Assembly: GCF_900106855.1 (NCBI RefSeq)
Contig: NZ_FNWI01000004.1
Span: 186,001-250,000 of the forward strand
Source of the DNA: Varibaculum massiliense
Lineage (GTDB): Bacteria; Actinomycetota; Actinomycetes; Actinomycetales; Actinomycetaceae
Length of the DNA: 64,000 bases
Direction of reading: 5' to 3'
The translations under genes and the position numbers were made by a program. Positions 35,647 through 45,100 of the stretch are shown here, one piece after another. The notes beneath the pieces are model-generated. The model worked only from the letters and a program-made list of their open reading frames with translations. It made no database searches and was not told where the DNA came from. Each line of letters starts with the position of its first letter. The first letter of the stretch is position 1.

Positions 35647-37179
35647 TTACGCCTGTTCCAGATGGTTTTGTAGTTTATGCAGGCGTTTTATGATGGCCTC
35701 TTTCCCCAAGATTCCAATGGAGTCAAATACCGGGATCGACACGTTAGAGCCGGTGATTGCCATGAACAACGGTTGGAAAGCAACGCGAGGTTTAAGCCCC
35801 ATTTCTTCGACCATTACCTGGCTCATAGCGGCTTTAACCGCCTCGGGATCTCCAATGGTGCCGGCCTCGCCAACTTGGCCTTCTGGCAGGTCTGTTACCA
35901 CTTTGGCCGCGGCCTCGAGTACCTGCGGGGCATTATCTTTGAGTTTACGTAGCGGCTTTTCTTGATATTCCACCTGGTCATCCGCAATAAACAGGAATCC
36001 CAGCAGGCTCTTAGCTTGGGAAAGTACCTGCATCCGGCTTTGGGCAAGCGGAGCGGCAGCCTCCAAAAGCTGTTTTTCTTTATCGGTTAAATCAGCTAGG
36101 TTATCGGCACTTACGAATCCGCCGGCGTGCAGATAGGGAACGATCCGCTCAGTGAAATCGCCAACTTGCAGCATCCGAATATGGTCAGCGTTAATCGCCA
36201 GTGCTTTCTTGGAGTCAAAGCGCGCCGGATTGGGGTTGACGTCCTCAATATCGAAGGCCGCGATCATTTCTTCTTTACTAAACACGTCCCGATCGGCCGA
36301 TAAAGCCCACCCTAACAGCGCTAAATAGTTCACTAGCCCTTCAGGGATCATCCCGTTTTCCCGGTGCAACAGCAGATTCGATTCTGGATCCCGCTTAGAT
36401 AGTTTCTTATTGCCCTCCCCCATTACATAGGGCAAGTGCGCGAACTCGGGGACGCGGTCTGCGATCCCCAACTCGATGAGGGCGCGGTAAAGCACGATTT
36501 GGCGGGGGGTGGATGAAAGCAGGTCTTCTCCGCGCAGCACGTGCGTAATATGCATTAGGGCGTCATCTACCGGGTTCACCAGGGTGTAGAGGGGATCTCC
36601 GCCGCCGCGAACAATCACATAGTCGGGAACTGAATCGGCTTGGAAAGTGATGTCTCCGCGCACCAGATCATGGAAAGTAATATCTTCATCGGGCATCCGC
36701 ATCCGCAGCACCGGCTGGCGCCCTTCCGCGCGAAAAGCCGCGATCTGTTCTTCCGTCAGGTTGCGGTCATAGCCGTCATAGCCCAGATGGGGGTTACGCC
36801 CGGCGGCTTTATGACGCGCCGCAATTTCCTCGGGGGTGGAATAAGATTCGTAGGCATATCCCCCGGCGAGCAGCTTATCCGCTACCTCTTTATAGATATC
36901 CATACGTTCGCTTTGCCGGTAGGGACCGTAGGGACCGCCCTTGCCGACACCCTCGTCCCAATCTAGTCCCAGCCAGCGTAAAGACTCTAGGATTTGCTCA
37001 AAGGATTCTTCTGAGTCGCGTTTGGCGTCGGTGTCCTCGATCCGGAAAACGAAAGTTCCCCCCGTGTGGCGCGCATAAGCCCAGTTAAACAGGCAGGTAC
37101 GCACCATTCCCACATGCGGGGTACCAGTGGGTGAAGGGCAAAACCGCACCCGAATAGGGGAAGTGGAATCCGGATTCAT
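35647..37179 (-). CDS. gltX: Glutamyl-tRNA synthetase
   Basis: This class I synthetase charges tRNA-Glu and, in actinobacteria, usually also tRNA-Gln for later amidation by GatCAB. The 510-residue protein shows the HIGH-type motif [14 protein letters not shown], the catalytic-domain block [13 protein letters not shown], the KMSKS-type motif KLSKRDP and the helical anticodon-binding C-terminus. AAGGAG lies about 9 bases before the ATG. It is followed by the tRNA-Gln and tRNA-Glu genes on the same strand, which puts enzyme and substrates together. Confidence 0.95.
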   Translation of the reverse strand: MNPDSTSPIRVRFCPSPTGTPHVGMVRTCLFNWAYARHTGGTFVFRIEDTDAKRDSEESFEQILESLRWLGLDWDEGVGKGGPYGPYRQSERMDIYKEVADKLLAGGYAYESYSTPEEIAARHKAAGRNPHLGYDGYDRNLTEEQIAAFRAEGRQPVLRMRMPDEDITFHDLVRGDITFQADSVPDYVIVRGGGDPLYTLVNPVDDALMHITHVLRGEDLLSSTPRQIVLYRALIELGIADRVPEFAHLPYVMGEGNKKLSKRDPESNLLLHRENGMIPEGLVNYLALLGWALSADRDVFSKEEMIAAFDIEDVNPNPARFDSKKALAINADHIRMLQVGDFTERIVPYLHAGGFVSADNLADLTDKEKQLLEAAAPLAQSRMQVLSQAKSLLGFLFIADDQVEYQEKPLRKLKDNAPQVLEAAAKVVTDLPEGQVGEAGTIGDPEAVKAAMSQVMVEEMGLKPRVAFQPLFMAITGSNVSIPVFDSIGILGKEAIIKRLHKLQNHLEQA

Positions 37180-37344
37180 ACCTATAATCTCCTTGCGTAA
37201 AATCGTTAGTTCCCCTTGATTCTACTTCGCGCCCCGCCTGATTCTCGAACCTGGGGGATTATCGGGGCTCGTCTTTCTCCTCTCCCCTTCTTTTCGAGCA
37301 CCATCTGCAAACAATATTTGCGCGCCCTAACTGGTCACGAGGCG

Positions 37345-37350
37345 TAGGGT
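37345..37350 (+). promoter_or_regulatory. -10 box of a likely leaderless promoter for the MalY/PatB-type gene
   Basis: TAGGGT is followed by six bases (GGATAC) and the ATG at 37357, with no ribosome binding site between. Confidence 0.45.
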
Positions 37351-37356
37351 GGATAC

Positions 37357-38541
37357 ATGCAAGATTTTGACCACTTATCCCTGCAAGAACTACGCCGTAG
37401 AGGATCTTTAAAATGGACCGGAAAAACCTTGGAGGGCGAGCCTTTATGGGGAGCCTGGGTGGCAGAAATGGATTTTGGAACCGCGCCTGCAGTTGCACGC
37501 TGCCTGCACCGCGCTATCGATGACGGTTTCTTTGGCTATATGCCGCCGCGACTGGCAAATGATCTCCAGCGAGAAACCGGGCGTTTTCTCGCTACATCCT
37601 ATAGGTGGCAGGTTAACGCCGAGGATGTGTTTATTTCCTCCGATGTACTTTCGATTCTGCGCGCCCAAATCCAACTGATGACTAACCCCGGAGAAGCGGT
37701 GGTGGTACCTACTCCCGCCTATATGCCGTTTTTAACTATCCCCATCCAGGCAGGACGGGAACTAATCGAAGTTAAAAGTCGCTATTATCAGGGACGTTGG
37801 GAGCTTGACTTTGCGGCGCTCGAAGATGCGCTTCGTCAGGAAAAAGCTAAGTTGCTGGTGCTTTGTAACCCGTGGAACCCCACCGGGAGAGTCATCAGCG
37901 AAGCCGAGCTGCGAAAAGTTGGGCAGCTGGCGCTTGCCCATCAAGTAACGGTGTTTGCCGATGAAATCCATGCTCCCTTGGTGCTGACCGATAAGGCTCG
38001 CCACATTCCGTTTGCCAGCCTGGACCCGGAGTTTGCCCAGATCACCGTGACTGCGCATGCGGCCTCTAAAGGCTGGAATTTGGCGGGTCTCCATTGCGCA
38101 CAAATGATTTTGCCGCCCTCGCCGCTACGTGATCAATTCGAAGATGCCGGGGTAACTACCCAGCTAGCGATGGGCGCGACTCCCCTAGGAGCACTGGCCA
38201 CCCGCGCTGCCTATCAAGAGGGAGGCGCTTGGCTGCAAGAAATCAAAGCTTATATTCGTGAAAACCTTGCCAGTTCCCGGGATTTGGCGTTGCAGATTGC
38301 TCCCCGGCTGCAAATCCCGGAAGTGGAAGGCACCTACCTGTCGCTATGGGACGCGAGTAGCTATGGCGAAAACCCGGTCAAAATCGCGGAGGAGAAAGCG
38401 CGAGTAGGAGTAAATGGCGGCGAGATCCTGGGTACCGGCTACCCCGGTTTATTGCGGCTTAACGCCGCTACTCCCCGCTACCTGTTCCTGGAGATGACCC
38501 GGCGACTAGCTAGCGCGCTGCGAGAAGCAGAAAACGATTAG
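37357..38541 (+). CDS. MalY/PatB-type PLP-dependent C-S lyase or aminotransferase
   Basis: The 394-residue protein belongs to fold-type I PLP enzymes of the MalY/PatB group, which cleave C-S bonds of cystathionine and related compounds or act as aminotransferases. Visible are the N-terminal WVAEMDFGTAPAVARCL block, LLVLCNPWNPTGRV, DEIHAPLVL and the PLP lysine in AHAASKGWNLAGLHC. The C-terminal FLEMTRRLASALREA segment matches the family. A leaderless start is likely. It diverges from gltX. The natural substrate cannot be told from the sequence. Confidence 0.88.
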   Translation: MQDFDHLSLQELRRRGSLKWTGKTLEGEPLWGAWVAEMDFGTAPAVARCLHRAIDDGFFGYMPPRLANDLQRETGRFLATSYRWQVNAEDVFISSDVLSILRAQIQLMTNPGEAVVVPTPAYMPFLTIPIQAGRELIEVKSRYYQGRWELDFAALEDALRQEKAKLLVLCNPWNPTGRVISEAELRKVGQLALAHQVTVFADEIHAPLVLTDKARHIPFASLDPEFAQITVTAHAASKGWNLAGLHCAQMILPPSPLRDQFEDAGVTTQLAMGATPLGALATRAAYQEGGAWLQEIKAYIRENLASSRDLALQIAPRLQIPEVEGTYLSLWDASSYGENPVKIAEEKARVGVNGGEILGTGYPGLLRLNAATPRYLFLEMTRRLASALREAEND

Positions 38542-38571
38542 TCTCGCGGAGCACGCGGTGGCGTTAATGGG

Positions 38572-39336
38572 TTAGCGGTTGGCGCTAACCACCATATTTT
38601 CCATCTGTCCTACCCCGGTGATGGCGCTTGTTAGGCGCTCACCAGCGCTTAAGGGCTGTGGCAGCTCAATTCCTCCTACGATTACTACGTCCCCGGGTAG
38701 CAGGGTCATCATGGCGCTGACCTTAGCGAAAGCCTCGGCGGCATTGAGCGGAAAGTCGGCGCTACTAGCAGAGGCAACCTCTTGGCCAGAAACGCTCGCG
38801 CTAATGGTGACGTTATCGGGATTAAAACCGGGGTCAACTACGATCCACGGACCGATTGCGGCAGAAGTATCCCAAGCCCTGGTCTGAGAGAAACTGATTT
38901 CTTCCCCGCCGCATGCAAAGTCTACCCCGATAGTCCACCCGGCGATCACCGACCCTACCTGCTCCGGGGACACATTTTTACAAATAGTTTTAGCGACCGC
39001 TGCGATCCCCACGAAGGCGCGTGCCGTGCCGCCTCCCCAAGCGGGAATGGCGATGGGATCGTCCGGGCCAATCACCGCCGTATTGGGTTTGATAGCCACC
39101 TGTGGCCACTGCCCCACACCCGCCGCTGATCCCAGCAGATTCGCGCAGCAGCTAACTGCCTTCGAGCGGGGAATCACCGGAGATAGCAGCCGCGCTTCCT
39201 CTAAGTTATAAAGCTGTCCGGAGGGTTCCGCCTTTTGGAACAGGGGGTCACCTTTTAAGGATACAATCCGCTCACTTTCGTCCTCTAAAGCTCCGTAAAT
39301 AGGGTTGGCATCGATCCGAAATCGCACAATCTTCAT
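38572..39336 (-). CDS. Fumarylacetoacetate hydrolase (FAH) family protein
   Basis: Members of this family hydrolyse or isomerise acyl-pyruvates and related diketo acids in a metal-dependent way. From the ATG at 39336 the protein has 254 residues. It begins MKIVRFRIDANPIYG and carries the family elements: KPNTAVIGPDDPIAIPAWGG, a central WTIGVDFACGGEEIS and LPGDVVIVGG. The usual ExE metal site is not clean: ACGGEE replaces the typical acidic pattern, so activity is uncertain. The open frame reaches 39555, but that extension overlaps the divergent helicase gene. A TAGACT box seven bases before this ATG supports the shorter form. Confidence 0.8.
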   Translation of the reverse strand: MKIVRFRIDANPIYGALEDESERIVSLKGDPLFQKAEPSGQLYNLEEARLLSPVIPRSKAVSCCANLLGSAAGVGQWPQVAIKPNTAVIGPDDPIAIPAWGGGTARAFVGIAAVAKTICKNVSPEQVGSVIAGWTIGVDFACGGEEISFSQTRAWDTSAAIGPWIVVDPGFNPDNVTISASVSGQEVASASSADFPLNAAEAFAKVSAMMTLLPGDVVIVGGIELPQPLSAGERLTSAITGVGQMENMVVSANR

Positions 39337-39343
39337 AGAGCCC

Positions 39344-39349
39344 AGTCTA
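39344..39349 (-). promoter_or_regulatory. -10 box supporting the short start of the FAH-family gene
   Basis: TAGACT on the minus strand is followed by seven bases and the ATG at 39336, with no ribosome binding site between. Confidence 0.4.
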
Positions 39350-39391
39350 GCGCCCTTGCTAAAGTAGAAAGGATGAGCCAAGGAGGAACGC

Positions 39392-42064
39392 GTGAGTAAC
39401 AATGTCTTGGAACCGGCATGGCGACGCCTGATAGGCGCAATGTTCACCTCCCCGCATCCCGAAATTACTCCTGGCGCTGACCTGGGAATTTGTATCGAAT
39501 TGGATGGCAGTTTCCATCCTTTACGCCGGGAAGTTTCTGGTACTTGGACCCGCAATCGTGCCAGTTGGCGTGACCTTTGCCAAACTAAATGGGAATCAGT
39601 TTCTGCCGGTTTAGATCGGACGCAGCTCAGCTGCTTACGAAAGGTGGCCGGGCTATTAGAAAAACCTCCTCACCGGTTATCTTCCGAGGAGGCCGCGCAG
39701 GTATCCCCCGCGATTCGCTCTTTGGCGCGCGCGGGATTTTCTTTTGCCCTCGGCACCGAGCCCCTCACTCCACTGCGTTTTTCTCCGATTCTGGCGCGCC
39801 CTTTCCTAGATATTTGTGCTCCTGGCGACCTGGCGCTGCGCTTTGGGATTGATTTTTCTGCCGGTAAAGATCCTGCCCAGCGCACAGTGGCTGCTACCTG
39901 TGTGGCGGCCGGTCTTGAACTGGTTGCCAGCGAAGAGCTCGGGTGTTTCGCCTTTTGGGATGATCGTTTCGGAGCGCTTAACCGGGTGTTGGGGGCGAAA
40001 CCGGTGCGGGTGCCGCAAGCGGATTTAGCGGATTTTTTGTTGCAAGATTTTCCACGCCTTAGCGATAGCTTCCCGGTCCATTCTTTAGATAACAGTTTCG
40101 AGTCCCCCAAATATCGCTACCTGCTGGAAGTGGGAACTTCCCGGGCAGAAGACCTTTACCGGATTCACCTGCGCGCCATGCGCGAGCTTGAGGGGCAAAA
40201 GATTGAAACCAGCGCCCCACCTGACCAGATTACGCAGCTGCAGAGCCAGGTGACGAAGTGGTTGCGCCGCCAAGAAGGGGTTTTCACTTTCGATAGTTTT
40301 CTTTCTTGTCCCGCTCACCGCATAAACCAGTTACTCGATGAGCTAGAAACCGTTTTTGATGGCCAGGATTTAGAAGTTAACCGCCACGGAATTCCCCGTT
40401 CATTTTCGCAACAGGGTGGAGAGATCATCGTGGATTTATCCCCCAATACTTACGGCTGGTTTACCCCGCAGGTGCGGCTGCGTTTAGGTGACCGTGACTT
40501 TACATCCTCCGAGATTGCCCAGATGCGCGAGCGCGGCGGGCTAATCGATGCCGATACTTATCTTAGTGAAGCCGATCTGGATCGACTGACGCTGCTTAGT
40601 GAGCGCGCCGGCCTTAACCGCCGCGGGATCCACCCGGCGATTATTGACCTCTCCCAGATTCTGGAGGGTACGCAAGCACAGGTGCGTGGCCTAGAAGCTT
40701 GGAAGGCACGCAAACTAAAGTTGCCGCCGATTGCCGCACCCCACACCGTTAAGCTGCGCGAATATCAATGCACGGGCGTGTCTTGGTTGCTGGCGCAACT
40801 GTCGATTGGGCCCGGAGCGGTGCTGGCCGACGAAATGGGGCTGGGAAAAACTCTGCAGATTTTAGCGGCGATTAAATCCTTACCCACCTCGAATCCGGTG
40901 CTGGTAGTGGCGCCTACTTCGGTAATTAATGTTTGGGAGTCCCAAGCGCAACGTTTTTATCCCGAGATGCAGGTGCGGGCGCTGCGTAGCGGCACCGAGA
41001 TTGAGGAGGGTTTCAGCGGGGCAGATTTAGTGGTTACCTCCTACGGGTTGCTGCGCCGTCATGCGGAGGCTTTCTTAGAGCCTCAGTGGCAGGGGGTGAT
41101 TTGTGATGAGGCGCAGCTGGTGAAGAATCCGCGTACTCAAGCCTGGCGGATCCTTAATGATTTGCGCCGCGAGTGGACTATTTGTGCTACCGGCACTCCC
41201 CTAGAGAATTCTTTAGCGGATTTGCATGCGATTTTGTCTTTGGCGCAACCAGGCACTTTGCTTTCACGGGAACAGTTTGCTGCCTTGCAGCTGCGCGGGA
41301 TAAACCAGGTGCGTTCGCTGGTGGCTCCCTATATGTTACGGCGCACTAAAGCTGAGGTGGCACCGGATTTGCCCCCGAAGATTGAACAGGTGTTGCGGGT
41401 TGATTTAGAGCCGGGGCATAGTGCCGCTTATCGGGAACTGGAAACCCAGGCACGCCACCAGGTTAGCGGGTTGCTGCAATCTGGGGATCGGATGTCGATT
41501 TTGGCGGCGCTGACGGCGCTGCGGCGCGCCAGCTTAGACCTGCGTCTGGTAGGCGGACGCGCCGGGATAACTAGCGCCAAAACTGCCGCCCTGATGGAGC
41601 AGCTGCAAGCGATACCTGGCCATAAAGCCTTGGTATTTTCCCAGTTCACCTCTTATTTAAAGTTGATTAAAGAAGCCCTAGAGGAGGCAGGAATAAAAAC
41701 TGCCTATCTGGATGGGTCTACCCGGCAGCGCGACCAGGTAGTTGAAGAGTTTTCCGAGGGAAACGCGCAAGCTTTCTTGATTTCCCTGCGGGCAGGCGGC
41801 ACGGGGCTGACTTTGACTGCCGCCGACTATGTGTTTGTGATGGATCCGTGGTGGAACCCGGCAGTCGAAGAGCAGGCAATCGACCGCGCTCACCGGATCG
41901 GGCAAGAACGCCCAGTCAATGTCTACCGCCTGGTGGCGAAGGGAACCATCGAAGAAAAAGTCTCCCAGCTACAGCAACGCAAGCGCGACCTGTTTACTTC
42001 GGTAGTTAAATCTTCCGGCTCCCTAACCGAACTAGCCAGTTCCCTGCTAATGGACACCAACTAG
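39392..42064 (+). CDS. SNF2/Rad54-family DEAD-box-like DNA helicase or translocase
   Basis: The 890-residue protein has an N-terminal region of about 400 residues of unknown fold and a C-terminal two-lobe SNF2 ATPase (residues about 430-880). Motifs visible: Q-motif region LREYQCTGVSWLLAQL, Walker A DEMGLGKTLQI, motif II DEAQ, ATGTPLENSLADLHAIL, and motif VI QAIDRAHRIGQ in the second lobe. Bacterial members of this HepA/RapA-like group are mostly uncharacterised and may remodel RNA polymerase or DNA-protein complexes. The GTG start has AAGGAGG upstream. It is a single gene. Confidence 0.9.
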   Translation: MSNNVLEPAWRRLIGAMFTSPHPEITPGADLGICIELDGSFHPLRREVSGTWTRNRASWRDLCQTKWESVSAGLDRTQLSCLRKVAGLLEKPPHRLSSEEAAQVSPAIRSLARAGFSFALGTEPLTPLRFSPILARPFLDICAPGDLALRFGIDFSAGKDPAQRTVAATCVAAGLELVASEELGCFAFWDDRFGALNRVLGAKPVRVPQADLADFLLQDFPRLSDSFPVHSLDNSFESPKYRYLLEVGTSRAEDLYRIHLRAMRELEGQKIETSAPPDQITQLQSQVTKWLRRQEGVFTFDSFLSCPAHRINQLLDELETVFDGQDLEVNRHGIPRSFSQQGGEIIVDLSPNTYGWFTPQVRLRLGDRDFTSSEIAQMRERGGLIDADTYLSEADLDRLTLLSERAGLNRRGIHPAIIDLSQILEGTQAQVRGLEAWKARKLKLPPIAAPHTVKLREYQCTGVSWLLAQLSIGPGAVLADEMGLGKTLQILAAIKSLPTSNPVLVVAPTSVINVWESQAQRFYPEMQVRALRSGTEIEEGFSGADLVVTSYGLLRRHAEAFLEPQWQGVICDEAQLVKNPRTQAWRILNDLRREWTICATGTPLENSLADLHAILSLAQPGTLLSREQFAALQLRGINQVRSLVAPYMLRRTKAEVAPDLPPKIEQVLRVDLEPGHSAAYRELETQARHQVSGLLQSGDRMSILAALTALRRASLDLRLVGGRAGITSAKTAALMEQLQAIPGHKALVFSQFTSYLKLIKEALEEAGIKTAYLDGSTRQRDQVVEEFSEGNAQAFLISLRAGGTGLTLTAADYVFVMDPWWNPAVEEQAIDRAHRIGQERPVNVYRLVAKGTIEEKVSQLQQRKRDLFTSVVKSSGSLTELASSLLMDTN

Positions 42065-42118
42065 CTGGCAGTGATTTTAGCGGCTAATTTTCCCTTTGAG
42101 CTGGCACCCAAAAATGGC

Positions 42119-42152
42119 AGTGGGTCGTTGCTCCGGGGAGCAACGACCCACT
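42119..42152. terminator. Bidirectional intrinsic terminator between the helicase and surface-protein genes
   Basis: A perfect 15-bp stem, 42119-42133 with 42138-42152, closes the loop CGGG. On the minus strand it is followed by a T-run (ATTTTTGGG) and preceded directly by CTAAGACC, as at the pilin terminator. It ends both convergent genes. Confidence 0.85.
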
Positions 42153-42172
42153 GGTCTTAGCTACGCTATGCT

Positions 42173-45100
42173 CTAGTTTCTTGAGCGGCGGCTATATAGC
42201 AGTAACCCGCCTGTCAACGTGGACAATAGAGCCGCCAGCAGCGCCAGCTGCGCGGTGCTGCCAGTTCGCTTCAATGGATGGGAACCCATATTTCCAGCGG
42301 CTCCCGGTTTACCAGCAGATCCCGCCGTATTACCAGGTTTATTGGTGCTTGAATTCCCGTTCCCACTGTTATCCCCGCTGTTACCAGCAGTTGATTCCGC
42401 CACCTTAATGGTGAGCGTAGTGACATCGGAAGTGTTATCCGGGTAGCTCACTCGCACCTTCACTTCATAATCACCCGGCTTAGTATTCGCAGGAATGTCA
42501 GCAGTCACCGCTCCCGTGTCCGGATCCACGCTTGCCCAAGCAGGACCGTCCTCTTTCGAGTATTTGGTTCCGGTCGGTAGCTTGCTCCCATCCGGGTTCT
42601 TCGGGCCGGGAATCTCAGCCTTTTTACCTGCCTTCTCGGCTTTGGCATCGGGATACTTCGGGTCATTAACCGTGTTTTGGTCAGCCGGATTCACGGTAAA
42701 GGTGAAGGTTGCTGATACGGGCGTCCCGTCCTCGCCGATAGCGGTAATCGTCACCGTCTGGGCGCCGTTAGTAGGCGCAGACGGGGTACCCACGATAGCG
42801 CCCGCTTGCGGATCATATTTCATTCCCTGCGGTAGCCCGGTAACTGTCACCGTGCCGCCATCTCCCAGGTTTTCTACCTTCACCGGGATGGGGGCATGTT
42901 TCTGCCCTTGTTTTCCAGTTTGGTTTGCTACCGGGGTAATGATGGCTGATTGCCGCGGTTTTTGAGTCACCGTCACTTTCAGTAGGGCAGTATCCTCGGT
43001 ACCGTCCGCGTATTTGGCGATTACCTTAATATCGTAATCTTGCGGATTAGTGTCAGTACCCGGCTTTAAGGTAACCGCGCCAGTGCCTTCATCTACGCTA
43101 ACCCAGTCGGGCATATCCGCAGCCTTAGTAAAGGTCACTCCTGCGGGCTTACTTACCTCGTTTCCGTCCTCATCGGTGAAAACCGCAGGTTTCGTAGTCT
43201 TGGTAGATCCTTGTTCCACTACCTCAGTTTCCCCATAGATGGGGTCTTTCTGCGGCTTATATTTAAACCCGTAGGACTCGGTTTGCGCGGTTACCTTAAC
43301 CTTGGTGGAAACCTGCTCGCTGGATCCATCCTGATAGGTAACTATCACTGGAATCTCATGGGTACCCAAATCGGCATCCGCGGGAATATTCCAAGTAATA
43401 GCACCCGTATTGGGATTGATACTTGTCCCCTGGGGAGCGCCTGCCCCCAGTTTATAGGTGACGCCCGAGGGACTGGCCACTTTTTTAGCAACTGCATCTC
43501 TAAAGTTTGGGGCAGGAACTGTAACCGGGCTTGCACCCCGCACGCCCTCTTTATCTTTGTCATATTCGGGAGCATAGCGCTGACGCTCCGTACATCCCTG
43601 CTCGTCCACTTTTGCTCCCTCGGGAGTATCTGGGCATTTATCTTTGATGTCAGCTACCCCATCCTGGTCATCATCTGTGGGGCCAGGTTTAACCGTTACC
43701 GGAACTTTAACATCGTCAAAGGTACCGTCCGGATAGGTCACCCGGATAACCGCCTCATAATCCCCTGTCGGGGTATCTGCCTGAGGATTAATAGTAACGG
43801 CACCGGTATCAGGATTTACCGTAATCCAATCTGGGCCCGAGGTCTTTTCATACTTAGTGCCTGCAGGCAAATCGCTGCCATCCGAATTCTTCGGGGCGGC
43901 GAGGGTAGTATTTGCGCCTTTTTCTATCGGAGCTACCTCGCCATATTGCGGATTATTACCTTTGGCGAGAGAATCGATCGATACCTGCGCATAGGCGAGT
44001 AGACTGCCTCCGTTATCCGGGAAAGTCACTTTCACGGGAATCGCTATGGTGCCTAGCGCCTGTGCTTTGGGAACATTCCAGGTAATGGCTCCCGTATTTG
44101 TATCTACCGTGATATCGCTAGCTTTCACCCCACTGGGCAGATGAGCCTCATCCAAAGCGTACTTGGCGCCAGCTGGCTTGGTGATTGCTTCTTTGCTCAG
44201 CGCGTTCTGGTAGTCAGGCTCCTGTATTTTCACGGTTTTACCGGGAGCAGATTTATTGGATTTATAAACCGGCAAGAGCTTCTGATTGGCAGCGCACCCA
44301 GCGTTATCTACCGCTAGTCCCGCGCTAGTGCCGGGGCAAACATCCTTACTGTCATCTACCCCATCCTTGTCGGTATCCGGTTTGGGTGCTGGGTTAATAG
44401 TGATAGAGAAAGAAGTGGAAACTATCTTTCCATCTTGTCCTTTAACTTTCACCGTCACCGGATAAGTCTTCGAGGTTTCCAAAGGATTGCCCGCATCATC
44501 CACTGGGTTTACCATGCCGGTAATCTGACCGGTATTGGGGTCATACCCCAGTCCCTCAGGTAGTCCCTCGAAGGTAGGAGCCTGCGCCGCGTTAGCGATT
44601 TCTACCGGGATCGGGTTAATTAGCTGCCCAGCAGTCCCGCTTTGGTCAGCAATCGGCGCGATAGTCGCAGGTTTATCCGGAGGGGTAACCGTGTATTTGA
44701 AGGTTTCGGTTACTTCTCGACCGTCCATACCTACAGCTCTAATGGTTACCACAGAGGGGTCGCCGCTCGGGCTGGCGGTTGTGGGAGTACCGGTAATTTG
44801 CTTGGTCGTAGGATCGAAAGTCAGCCCATCAGGCAGTCCCTCCACCTGCAAAGTTCCCGGTTTCACGTTTTCGGCTTCAATCGTGATGGGAGTAATCGCT
44901 TCTCCGACCTTGCCGGACTGGTCACCTGGTTGGGTGATGCTACCCGCAGGAGGCGGAGCAGCTTGGTTTACCTTAAAGGGAACCTTGACCGTAGCAGTCC
45001 CGGAATTATTCGGATACGTGACCTTCACTGGAATCTCATAGGTGCTGGCTGGGGTACCTGCGGGAATATTCCAGGATACTTCACCGGTAATGGCATCAAC

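Noticed and set aside
39337-39555. 73-residue N-terminal extension of the FAH-family protein
   Set aside because: It overlaps the 5' end of the divergent helicase gene, and a -10 box seven bases before the ATG at 39336 supports the short form.
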